From contig JAHBXZ010000001.1 of assembly GCA_019636215.1 (NCBI GenBank), forward strand, positions 1-64,000: DNA of 64,000 nucleotides, written 5' to 3'. A program made the translations under genes and the position numbers. Below the pieces are notes generated by a model. That model was not told where the DNA came from and searched no databases. It was given only the letters and a program-made list of their open reading frames with translations. This DNA comes from Planctomycetota bacterium. Lineage in GTDB: Bacteria; Planctomycetota; UBA8742; UBA2392. This document shows, in pieces, positions 46,925 through 54,601 of the stretch (position 1 is the first letter of the stretch; each line of letters opens with the position of its first letter).

Positions 46925-47899
46925 TTATGAGGCGCGTGCCCACGAAAGCAGCAGGTCGCAGCCGCCCGAAGGAAAAAACTCGAACCCTGTGAAGTCCGCC
47001 GGGACCAGCACTGTGTCGGGGGCCTCCAGCACGGCGGCCTCGAGGCGGTTTCCGCCCCGGACGGTGACTTCGCAGCGGCCTTTCAGGCAGGTCACCAGTG
47101 TGAAGCCGGCCCAGGTGCGCGAAAACTCGCGGGCCTCGGTCAGTCTCAGAAAGCGTGCGCCAAAAGGCCCTTCGTCCACCAGCACATGATCGGCCTGCAC
47201 CGGCAGAACCGGCTGGTCGGGCAGGTCAAACTGCGCGGCCATCAGACCTTCCCGCAGGTGCAGGTCGCGGCGAAGTCCATCGGTGCGCGGGAAATCCCAC
47301 AGCCGCCAGGTGGTGGCACAGTTCTGCTGCAGTTCCAGCAGCGTCAGGCCGCCACCCACCGCATGCACCATGCCCGCCGGGTTATACAGCCACTCGCCCG
47401 GGCGCACGGTCTTCTGCTGCAAGGCCTCGGCCGCGCGGTTGTTGCGCAGGGCGTCCTCAAAGTCGGCCTTGGCCAGGCCGGGTTTCAGGCCCTGGTAGAT
47501 CACGGCCCCGGGCCGGGCGTCCAGCACCAGCCAGGCCTCGCACTTGCCGCGAACGACGCGGCGGCCTTTGCGGAACTCATCGGAAGGATGGTCCTGTACG
47601 GATAGTGGCTCGCGCGTGTCCAGGAACTTCAGGCAAAGTGGAAAGTCGGCAAGGTCGTCCGCGCCGGCCAGTTGACCCAGCAGCGACAGTCGCTGTTCGG
47701 ACATCAATTCGCCCAGGTTGCGGCCCTGCCAGGGGCCGTTGGCAACCACGCTGCTTTGGCCGGGCAGGTCGCCGGCCTCCAGGCTTTCTCCGGTGCCGGC
47801 GGGCCATTCCTCGGCTGCGGCGGGGTACAGGCTTGCCAGGCGATCCCCGGCCCAGGGCTTGGCGATGGCAATGCGGTGCAGTCGCATGGGGTACGTCAT
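46925..47899 (-). CDS. manA: Mannose-6-phosphate isomerase, class I
   Basis: 324 residues from the ATG at 47899. It has the metal-site hallmarks of the cupin PMI family: FLDTREPLSVQDHPSD (Gln and His ligands), GKCEAWLVLDARPG (Glu), and WLYNPAGMVHAVGGGLTLLE (His). It interconverts mannose-6-phosphate and fructose-6-phosphate, feeding GDP-mannose and glycan synthesis. It converges on imuB-dnaE2 with a 16-bp gap. No ribosome-binding site was clear; an in-frame ATG at 47887 is an alternative start. Confidence 0.92.
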   Translation of the reverse strand: MTYPMRLHRIAIAKPWAGDRLASLYPAAAEEWPAGTGESLEAGDLPGQSSVVANGPWQGRNLGELMSEQRLSLLGQLAGADDLADFPLCLKFLDTREPLSVQDHPSDEFRKGRRVVRGKCEAWLVLDARPGAVIYQGLKPGLAKADFEDALRNNRAAEALQQKTVRPGEWLYNPAGMVHAVGGGLTLLELQQNCATTWRLWDFPRTDGLRRDLHLREGLMAAQFDLPDQPVLPVQADHVLVDEGPFGARFLRLTEAREFSRTWAGFTLVTCLKGRCEVTVRGGNRLEAAVLEAPDTVLVPADFTGFEFFPSGGCDLLLSWARAS

Positions 47900-47961
47900 G
47901 CTGCCATTGTAGCCGCAAGCCGGCCCATGGCGCAGCGTTCTTGCCGGGTTAACCTTGTTGT

Positions 47962-48561
47962 ATGGCCACGCCGGAAGCACAACCTGCACAACCCGCGCCG
48001 GTGCCGGAAAAGCCCTCGAACCAGGTGTGGGTGAATCTGGTGATTCTGTCGTTGCTGGTGGGGGTGGCGATAGGCCTGTGGTTTGTGTGGTGGTACCCAA
48101 GTGGTGACTCCGCTTATCCGCCGGGCGGCCCCGTAGATGCGCATGACCAGGGGCCTGACTACCCGGTTGGCAAAGTGGCCGCGTCCCGGCAGCGCATGCT
48201 GGTGGTTGCCGATGCCATGCTGAAGTATCGTGACGACTACGGGGACACCGTCCGCTGGCCCATGGCACTGGAAGACCTGCGGCACGTCGGGCTTATCAGC
48301 CCCGAGGCTGACCTGATCGGCGCGCTTTCGGATCAACCACTGGTCTATGCCCCCGACATGCCTGCCGGCATGGACCCCGCCCGCTGGGCGGTGTGCAGCG
48401 ATGTGCTGGTCACGCGCCGTCGCAACCGTGCGGGGTACGGCTACATCATGTCACCGGAAACAGCCGTGGTGATGCTGGCCGACGGCACCGTGCGAGTGCT
48501 GCAGGGCGACGAAATCGAAAAAGTCGGCGGCCTGGCCTACAACCTGAACGCGCCGCGATAG
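47962..48561 (+). CDS. Membrane-anchored protein of unknown function
   Basis: 199 residues: Pro/Ala-rich N-terminus, one transmembrane helix (VWVNLVILSLLVGVAIGLWFVWWY) and an extracytoplasmic domain with SRQRMLVVADAMLKYRDDYG and a C-terminal MLADGTVRVLQ. The helix after the membrane followed by a variable domain recalls type II pseudopilin-like proteins (DUF1559 family and relatives) common in planctomycetes, though the classical prepilin cleavage site is missing. It lies 2 bp upstream of thiS in the same direction. Confidence 0.7.
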   Translation: MATPEAQPAQPAPVPEKPSNQVWVNLVILSLLVGVAIGLWFVWWYPSGDSAYPPGGPVDAHDQGPDYPVGKVAASRQRMLVVADAMLKYRDDYGDTVRWPMALEDLRHVGLISPEADLIGALSDQPLVYAPDMPAGMDPARWAVCSDVLVTRRRNRAGYGYIMSPETAVVMLADGTVRVLQGDEIEKVGGLAYNLNAPR

Positions 48562-48563
48562 CC

Positions 48564-48764
48564 ATGAAGATCACCGTCAACGGCAAAGAGCACGAAGTGG
48601 CAGCCGGAATCACGGTGGCGCAGTTGATTGAGCACCTGCAGCTGAAGAACGACCGCATAGCCACCGAACGCAACCTGCAACTTGTGCCAAAGGCGCAGTA
48701 TCCTCACACCGTGCTGGCGGACGGCGACAAGCTGGAGATTGTCACCTTCGTGGGCGGAGGTTGA
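48564..48764 (+). CDS. thiS: Sulfur carrier protein ThiS
   Basis: 66 residues of ubiquitin-like fold: [21 protein letters not shown], then [26 protein letters not shown], ending in the Gly-Gly needed for thiocarboxylate formation. It delivers sulfur for the thiazole ring of thiamine. It is followed 11 nt later by thiG, and no TPP riboswitch was recognised upstream. Confidence 0.95.
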   Translation: MKITVNGKEHEVAAGITVAQLIEHLQLKNDRIATERNLQLVPKAQYPHTVLADGDKLEIVTFVGGG

Positions 48765-48775
48765 ACCTTACCGAT

Positions 48776-49609
48776 ATGACTAACGCAGGCCCAAAACCGG
48801 ATACACCACTGAAGGTCGGCAAACACACGTTTGAAAGCCGGTTGATGGTCGGCACCGGCAAGTACTCCAGCTTTGATCTTATGCGCCAGTGCCTTGATGC
48901 CAGCGGCACACAGTGCGTGACCGTGGCGGTGCGCCGGGTGAAACTGGACGGGCCACGCCAAGAAAACCTGCTGAGCCATATCGACGAGAAACGCTATCGC
49001 ATCCTGCCCAATACCGCAGGGTGTTTCACGGCCGAGGACGCCATTCGCACCGCGCACCTTTCGCGCGAGGCACTGGGCACGGATCTGGTCAAGCTGGAGG
49101 TTCTTTCGGATCCCAAGACTCTGCTGCCCGAGCCCGTAGGAACCCTCAAGGCCTGCGAGCAACTGGTCAAGGAAGGCTTCACAGTTCTGGTTTACACCAG
49201 CGACGACCCGGTCATGGCGCGCCACCTGGCAGGCCTGGGCGTTGCCAGTGTGATGCCCGCCGGCAGCCCGATTGGCAGCGGCCAGGGGGTGCTGAACCCG
49301 AACAACCTGAGAATCATCCTCGAGATGGTGCGCGGCGAGTTTGGCATACCCATTATTGTTGATGCAGGCGTGGGCACCGCCAGCGACGTAACCATCGCGA
49401 TGGAGCTGGGCGCCGACGGCGTGCTGCTGAACACCGGTATTGCCCATGCGCAGGATCCCTTGCGCATGGCTTTGGCCATGAAGGCCGGCGTGGAGGCAGG
49501 AAGGCTGGCGTACTTTGCTGGCCGCATTCCGCGCAAGCTGTACGCCAACGCGTCCAGCCCCATGGAAGGCCGCATTGCGAGTATCAAAGATTCGATTCCT
49601 GGTGAGTGA
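48776..49609 (+). CDS. thiG: Thiazole synthase
   Basis: 277 residues from the ATG at 48776. It forms the thiazole phosphate moiety of thiamine from DXP, dehydroglycine and ThiS thiocarboxylate. ThiG signatures: [25 protein letters not shown] (catalytic Lys nearby), [30 protein letters not shown] IGSGQG and [13 protein letters not shown]. An in-frame TTG overlaps the thiS stop, but its spacing from GGAGG is unworkable. thiH/thiO and thiF are not adjacent. Confidence 0.95.
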   Translation: MTNAGPKPDTPLKVGKHTFESRLMVGTGKYSSFDLMRQCLDASGTQCVTVAVRRVKLDGPRQENLLSHIDEKRYRILPNTAGCFTAEDAIRTAHLSREALGTDLVKLEVLSDPKTLLPEPVGTLKACEQLVKEGFTVLVYTSDDPVMARHLAGLGVASVMPAGSPIGSGQGVLNPNNLRIILEMVRGEFGIPIIVDAGVGTASDVTIAMELGADGVLLNTGIAHAQDPLRMALAMKAGVEAGRLAYFAGRIPRKLYANASSPMEGRIASIKDSIPGE

Positions 49610-49633
49610 CCGGGCAACCAACAGGGGGCAAAC

Positions 49634-50125
49634 GTGAAGACACTCGGGCTGGTGGTCGCTGTTGCTGCGATAATGCTGCTGACAGGTTGCGGGCCGGGTG
49701 TGCCACCCGAAGCAGCGACCGGCCTTTCCAAGGCCGCACAGGCGCTGGAATCCAAGGACAAGGCGGCGATTACGGCTGTTGTTCTGCCCGGACAGCGCAC
49801 GGGCGCGCTGGGGTTGCCTGCCGGCATCGGCATCACCGGCGCGGACAAGAAGGTAGCGGACTTGACGCTGGACGACCTGCTGAACGTCGACTTTTTTGCG
49901 CAGGTGAAGACAGTTCGCGCGAACGAAGATCTTCAGTATGTGGATGACGACAAGACGGTGCGGCTTGGCGTCACGTTTGATTTTGGCGACACCGTAACGG
50001 CCGTGCGCACACTGGTGCTGAAGAAAGAGGGCGATGCCTGGCTGTGGGATGTCAAAGCTACGATGCAGGGCTGGACCGACACCAACGGCGGCCACGCCCT
50101 GACAGCCATAGGCCTTAAGAAGTAG
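49634..50125 (+). CDS. Lipoprotein of unknown function
   Basis: 163 residues from the GTG at 49634, with GGGGG upstream. A lipoprotein signal (VVAVAAIMLLTGC) is followed by a small alpha/beta domain with VRLGVTFDFGDTVTAVRTLVLKKEGDAWLWDVKA. That final pattern recalls DUF4878/NTF2-like proteins, in which an accumulated 'KxxGxWkI' strand is typical. This is a weak comparison. It lies 25 bp after thiG and could be co-transcribed. Confidence 0.7.
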   Translation: MKTLGLVVAVAAIMLLTGCGPGVPPEAATGLSKAAQALESKDKAAITAVVLPGQRTGALGLPAGIGITGADKKVADLTLDDLLNVDFFAQVKTVRANEDLQYVDDDKTVRLGVTFDFGDTVTAVRTLVLKKEGDAWLWDVKATMQGWTDTNGGHALTAIGLKK

Positions 50126-50140
50126 GACCGCAGACCGGCC

Positions 50141-51016
50141 TCAGGCGGCTTTGATGACGGGGATGCCTGCGGCGTTGCGCACTTCGGCCAGTTGCATGAC
50201 TTCGTGCAGGTATTCGTCGCGCATGTAGGTGTCGGTCAGGCGATCTTTGCGGAACCAGCGCCAGAAGGCGAACTTGCGGGCGAACTTGCGCGTCAGCGCA
50301 CCGGCGATGTGGCGGAACGTTTCAAAGCGCCCGAACTCGGCCAGCGGCTTTTGCGTCATGCCCATGCGCTGCAGGCGCAGATCTGTGGTCTGCACGATGC
50401 GGCCCAGATAATCCGGGATCATGCGCATCACCGGGTGGTCCTGGTCCACGCGCTTGCGGATCCACTTCTCGAAACGTTTGACCACCCACAGGCTCAAAAG
50501 GTGCAGGCCCAGCAGGCGCTTGCGCAGCCTTGGGTTGCGGGCCAGAGCCTTCATGGTCTGTTGTTCGCCGAAGTCCACGTGGCCTTCTTCCTGGCGGCAG
50601 GCCGCATCCAGGCGCTTGGAGAGCTTTTCGTCGTCAATGCAGGCGATGATCGCGTAGAAGATCATCAGCACAAAGCCCTCACCCTGGGCCATTTCCAGGG
50701 CGCAGTGTTCTTCCCAGTCGCTGCTTTCGCTGCTGAGCAGTTTCACGACCGGATGCACTTTGACTGGCCGCGCACCGAGCCACTTGAAGAACTCGACGAA
50801 CACGTCCACGTGCTGCAACTCTTCAATGCACTGGCGGGCCAGGAACTTGGCTGATTCTACGTCAGGCGCGTGAAGGATCCATTTGCCCACCTGGATACCC
50901 GTGACTTCGCCATACAGGAACTGGCTGGCAATCCAGGCAAGCAAATCACGGTCTTTGACGCGATCAAACTTCGCGCCCTTGAAGTCAAAGCCCATTTCTT
51001 CGCGTGTCAGCAGCAT
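50141..51016 (-). CDS. Ferritin-like (di-iron type) protein of unknown function
   Basis: 291 residues from the ATG at 51016. The helical core shows ligand-like motifs in order: YGEVTG, CIEELQHVD (Glu-x2-His), MAQGEGFV and QEEGHVDFGEQ (Glu-x2-His). These are the four-helix-bundle di-iron pattern. Basic C-terminal helices (RKFARKFAFWRWFRKDR) may contact membrane or nucleic acid. It could be an oxygenase, hydroxylase or reductase; the substrate is unknown. It is convergent with the lipoprotein gene. Confidence 0.65.
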   Translation of the reverse strand: MLLTREEMGFDFKGAKFDRVKDRDLLAWIASQFLYGEVTGIQVGKWILHAPDVESAKFLARQCIEELQHVDVFVEFFKWLGARPVKVHPVVKLLSSESSDWEEHCALEMAQGEGFVLMIFYAIIACIDDEKLSKRLDAACRQEEGHVDFGEQQTMKALARNPRLRKRLLGLHLLSLWVVKRFEKWIRKRVDQDHPVMRMIPDYLGRIVQTTDLRLQRMGMTQKPLAEFGRFETFRHIAGALTRKFARKFAFWRWFRKDRLTDTYMRDEYLHEVMQLAEVRNAAGIPVIKAA

Positions 51017-51045
51017 GGGTACAGTGTGACATGGGATCACGGCTT

Positions 51046-51135
51046 AGTCAGCAGCCAGCAGCGAGCGGCCGGCGGCGGACAGCCAGCAGCGAGCGGCTGG
51101 CCATGGGTCGCTGGCAGCAGGCTGCAAGCTGCCGG
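51046..51135. repeat. Short direct repeat between two minus-strand genes
   Basis: CAGCCAGCAGCGAGCGGC occurs at 51052-51069 and again at 51080-51097, within low-complexity sequence rich in CAGC/CCGGC. It is noncoding. Confidence 0.8.
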
Positions 51136-52029
51136 CTAAAGTTGTCCCGTCGTCTTGAAGTGCACCTTGGCAACCTGCGGCAATTGGTCGGCCCCGAAGG
51201 TGCGCTTGAACTCGCGGCCGGCCTGCACCACAGGGCTGCCCGCGCCGGGCGGGAAAGTCATGCCGAATTCGTGGCCAAGTTCTTTCAAGCCGGCCACAAA
51301 TGCCACGCGGGCCAGCACACTGGCCGCAGCCACGGCCAGGTCGGCCTCGGCGCCTGTGCGTGTGACAAGCTTCGTGCCTGCGGGCAGATTCATGGCATCG
51401 CGCATTTCGTCGGTGTTGCGGGCGAACTGGTCAATCAGCACGGCGCGCGGGGCCTTGTGCTTGCGGATCAGCGCGCTCATGCACTGGCCGTGCAGGCGCG
51501 AAAGCAGCACGTTGAGGTTGCCGGTGCGGGCGTACAGGCCGTTGTACTCGCGCGGCATCACGGTGATGACGTGGCCGCGATCCAGCTTGTCGAGCTGTCC
51601 GGCCAGCTTTTCCATGTTCGCGTCCGTCATCTTCTTGCTGTCGGTGATGCCCAGCTCGCGCAGCTTCGCGACATGGCGTTCTTCCAGCAGCCACGCGCCC
51701 ACCACTATCGGCCCGAAGTAGTCGCCCTTGCCGGACTCGTCGCCGCCGGCGTGGGGCAACCCGAGCTTGAAGGGGTCGGCCTCGGCGGCTTCCACATACT
51801 TGGGCGCGGGGGCGGCACCCAGGTCGGCGCTGAGCTCCGCGGCGGCCTTGCCGCCGGCGACAAACGAGAGCCCCTTCTTTCCCTGGTAACAGTTCAGCAT
51901 GGCGATTGCGGCGCCCTTGGCGACCTCGTACTGGCGGCCATAGGGAATGGTGCGCTGGGCGCGAAGTTCCCACCCGGCGGCTTTGGCGCGGGCAAGCAGG
52001 CCTTCGCAATAGGTATCGAACTGGGCCAT
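51136..52029 (-). CDS. rnhC: Ribonuclease HIII
   Basis: 297 residues. An N-terminal TBP-like domain (WELRAQRTIPYGRQYEV) is followed by the RNase H fold with the HIII motif GGDESGKGDYFGPIVVGA, then ITDSKKMTDANM, VLIDQFARN and ADLAVAAASVLARVAF. It removes RNA from RNA-DNA hybrids. The conserved Asp/Glu residues are all visible. A separate, divergent RNase H homologue occurs at 60882-61868. Upstream (52030-52165) is noncoding with a TCAACCCTGAACGG-type repeat. Confidence 0.93.
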   Translation of the reverse strand: MAQFDTYCEGLLARAKAAGWELRAQRTIPYGRQYEVAKGAAIAMLNCYQGKKGLSFVAGGKAAAELSADLGAAPAPKYVEAAEADPFKLGLPHAGGDESGKGDYFGPIVVGAWLLEERHVAKLRELGITDSKKMTDANMEKLAGQLDKLDRGHVITVMPREYNGLYARTGNLNVLLSRLHGQCMSALIRKHKAPRAVLIDQFARNTDEMRDAMNLPAGTKLVTRTGAEADLAVAAASVLARVAFVAGLKELGHEFGMTFPPGAGSPVVQAGREFKRTFGADQLPQVAKVHFKTTGQL

Positions 52030-52165
52030 GGCGCAAACAATGAACGATGAGCAAAGGGTGCTGAAGTTGTCGCGCACTTGCCTTTGACCGTCAACAGTCA
52101 ACCCTGAACGGCCCCGGGAACAACCCGCAACCCCGACGGCGTTAACCTTGCACGAAAGGCCTGCC

Positions 52166-52384
52166 ATGCAACTGCCCATGCGACATGTTCGAAGCCATGA
52201 CCTTCGCGGGTCCATCGAGCTTTGTGTGCGCCGGGGCACGCTGTGGGTCAGCGTGGAAGGCGAGCCCAAGGACCAGTTCCTGAACCAGGGCGACTGCCTG
52301 CGCCGCATAGTGCGCGGGCGCATGGTCGTGCAGGCCATGGCCGACGCCGATTACGAACTCTGCGACCGGCCGCGGGCCGCATAG
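52166..52384 (+). CDS. Small cupin-like protein (DUF2917-like)
   Basis: 72 residues from the ATG at 52166, with GAAAGG upstream. LRGSIELCVRRGTLWVSVEGEPKDQFLNQGDCLRR follows the DUF2917 pattern, a small cupin-like fold of unknown role. It sits alone upstream of the TrmB-type regulator; the region 52385-52534 between them holds no gene. Confidence 0.65.
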   Translation: MQLPMRHVRSHDLRGSIELCVRRGTLWVSVEGEPKDQFLNQGDCLRRIVRGRMVVQAMADADYELCDRPRAA

Positions 52385-52534
52385 CACATCGCGCCTCTGT
52401 GTATCTGTCTTGACCCTGGTTCCTGCCTGCGGCACTGGTGCCGTGATTGTTGCGGTCCCGATGGACTTTCCCCTTGCATCCGGCGGCCAAAGAGTTACCC
52501 TTAGTAGGAGTAAGACGCCTTAGGGGGTATGCCG

Positions 52535-53344
52535 ATGCGGGAGTTGACCCTGAACCCTGATTTCGTGGCCCAGTTGCGCTCGATGGGACTTTCCCAGTAC
52601 GAAGCCCAGGTCTACCTGAGCTTGCTGGGTGAGCAGGCCGCTGATGTCGCCACGATCATCCGCAAGTCGGGTGTGCCGCAGAACAAGACGTACGAGGCCT
52701 TGGAGACACTGGTCGGCAAGGGGTTTGCCGAACAGGTACTGGCGGAAAAGAAGCGCTTTCGTGCCGCCGACCCGGCTGCCGCGTTTGCGCGACACCAGGC
52801 CCGAGTCAAAGCCGAGCTGGCCATGCAGGAACATGCCATGGCAGCGATTGCCGCCGCGGCGCCCAGCGGCCCGGCCCCCGAGCCCAGCGCCGCAGGCATC
52901 CGCCTGATTCCGGCCGCGCAGGTGCCCGCCATCTTTGAAGAGCTGATGAACGCGGCCAACACTGAACTGCTGGTCAGCCTCCGCGCACCGCTGAAGCGTG
53001 TCGGAGGCGTCGAAGCCGCCAAACGGGCCCGCGCCCAGGGCGTGAAGGCCAGGTGGCTGGTCGAAAGCAACGCCTTTGACGACCCGCAGACCGGCCAGGA
53101 ACTGCGCCAGTGGGCCGACGCCATCGGCCACGTGCGCGCTCATCAAGCCGTGCCGATGACCTTTGCCGTGTACGACGGCGCGCAAGTGCTGCTGGATATG
53201 CGCGAGGAAGACGGCTCGCGCTTTGCCCTGCTGGTGCCAAACCGCGCGCTGGCCCAGGATCTGCGCGCGCTGTTTCTGCGTCTCTACGCCGAGGCCGCGC
53301 CCAAGGCAGATGCTAAAGCTGCGAAGTCGCGCCGCGACAGATAG
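52535..53344 (+). CDS. TrmB-family transcriptional regulator
   Basis: 269 residues. The second ATG (52535) is favoured, since AGGGGG lies 7 nt before it but only 1 nt before the ATG at 52529. The N-terminal winged helix MGLSQYEAQVYLSLLGEQAADVATIIRKSGVPQNKTYEAL is typical TrmB, a family best known in archaea. The C-terminal part (LLVSLRAPLKR, LVESNAF) resembles the PLD-like sugar-sensing domain of TrmB proteins. The effector and targets are unknown. A secreted protein gene lies immediately downstream. Confidence 0.88.
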   Translation: MRELTLNPDFVAQLRSMGLSQYEAQVYLSLLGEQAADVATIIRKSGVPQNKTYEALETLVGKGFAEQVLAEKKRFRAADPAAAFARHQARVKAELAMQEHAMAAIAAAAPSGPAPEPSAAGIRLIPAAQVPAIFEELMNAANTELLVSLRAPLKRVGGVEAAKRARAQGVKARWLVESNAFDDPQTGQELRQWADAIGHVRAHQAVPMTFAVYDGAQVLLDMREEDGSRFALLVPNRALAQDLRALFLRLYAEAAPKADAKAAKSRRDR

Positions 53345-53390
53345 ACCTGTTCTCTGCGCGGTTGGGGGCCGACAGAGCCAAGGAGGAGCC

Positions 53391-54500
53391 ATGTTTCGAT
53401 GCATGCTTGCCATGCTGCTGCTGGCGCCGGTGCTTGCGGCGCAGTCCTACACGGTTTCGTCCGGCGATATGGTCGGAAGTTTCTCGAACCTGGCGTCGCC
53501 CAACGTGCTGCCGCTGGCGGACAACGAACTTTCGGCGCCCGTTTCGCCTGCGGGTTTCAGCTTTGTGTACTTCGGGCAGACCTATACAAGTTTCAAAGTC
53601 TGCACCAACGGCTATGTGCGCCTGGACGGCAGTGGTGCATCGATGATTCCGTTCCCGACTGGCGCGCCGGGCCTGACCATCGCCCCGTTTTGGGAAGAAC
53701 TGAAACTGTCACTCAGCCCGTCGCCCAGCGGCATCGGCTGGGACTTCAGCAGCGGTGTGCTGACCATTGAGTGGAAGAATCTCGTCGCGTGGGTTGCGCA
53801 ATCCATGCCCTGCATCAACGTGCAGCTGAAGATTGACACGGCTACGGGCAGTATCGAGTTCCGTTACGGCAACCCGACCGCCGGGCAGGTCAGCAGCGCG
53901 CGCACCCTCAACTGGTATGCGGTACACATCGCCGGACCGACGGCCACTTCGCCCCAAGAGGTCATTTACGGCCAGGACACCGGCTACATCACAGCCAATG
54001 GCGAGATGACGGACTACCCACAGAACCGGTTCGTCCGCTTCACGCCGGTGGCCCAGCCCGCACCAGTAACGATCATGACTGCACCGACTTTGCCCGCAGG
54101 CGTGCAGGACACGGCCTACAGTGTCCAGCTGGCGGCCACCGGCGGGGTGGCTCCGTACACCTGGCTGGATTCCTCACAAACAATGACCGGGCTGGCATTG
54201 CCGGCAGGCTGGGACCTGAGCCCCAGCGGGCTGTTGAGCGCGGCGGCGGCCGACGTTGTCGCCGGCTCGTTTGCGTTTGACATCACGGTGCAGGACCAGT
54301 CGGTGGGCGGATCCGACACTCGGCAGTTCTTGGTTACGATCGCGCCAGCAGGCGGTGGCGGCGGTGGGGGACCAGGGCCCGGTGGCTCAATGGGCGGTCT
54401 TGGTGGCGGGTCCGGCGGCGGTTGCGCTGCCGGTGCGGGTGGCCTGGGCGTGCTGTGGTTGCTAGCGCTGGTTGCCATGCGACGGCGCAGCATCACATGA
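53391..54500 (+). CDS. Secreted Ig-like protein with C-terminal sorting-type tail
   Basis: 369 residues with AAGGAGG before the ATG. A signal peptide (MLAMLLLAPVLAAQ) precedes a nidogen-like or PEGA-like beta domain (FVYFGQTYTSFKVCTNGYVRL, APFWEELKL) and an Ig-like domain (APTLPAGVQDTAYSVQLAATGGVAPYTW, a putative He_PIG domain). The Gly-rich tail has Cys, then LGVLWLLALVAMRRR. That ending (Gly/Cys, hydrophobic helix, Arg cluster) matches the tail of the 35422 protein. It is likely cell-surface anchored. Confidence 0.82.
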   Translation: MFRCMLAMLLLAPVLAAQSYTVSSGDMVGSFSNLASPNVLPLADNELSAPVSPAGFSFVYFGQTYTSFKVCTNGYVRLDGSGASMIPFPTGAPGLTIAPFWEELKLSLSPSPSGIGWDFSSGVLTIEWKNLVAWVAQSMPCINVQLKIDTATGSIEFRYGNPTAGQVSSARTLNWYAVHIAGPTATSPQEVIYGQDTGYITANGEMTDYPQNRFVRFTPVAQPAPVTIMTAPTLPAGVQDTAYSVQLAATGGVAPYTWLDSSQTMTGLALPAGWDLSPSGLLSAAAADVVAGSFAFDITVQDQSVGGSDTRQFLVTIAPAGGGGGGGPGPGGSMGGLGGGSGGGCAAGAGGLGVLWLLALVAMRRRSIT

Positions 54501-54601
54501 GCAGCCCGGCACAGGCAGAAGCGCCTGTGCCACCAGGCGTTGAGGCCACCTCAGCACTGGACGTGACAGGCCCCCGCGCATGCTTACCCGGGCGTGTCGG
54601 T

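Noticed and set aside
48540..48563. TPP riboswitch before thiS
   Set aside because: Only 2 bp separate thiS from the upstream gene, and no CTGAGA/thi-box sequence was found.
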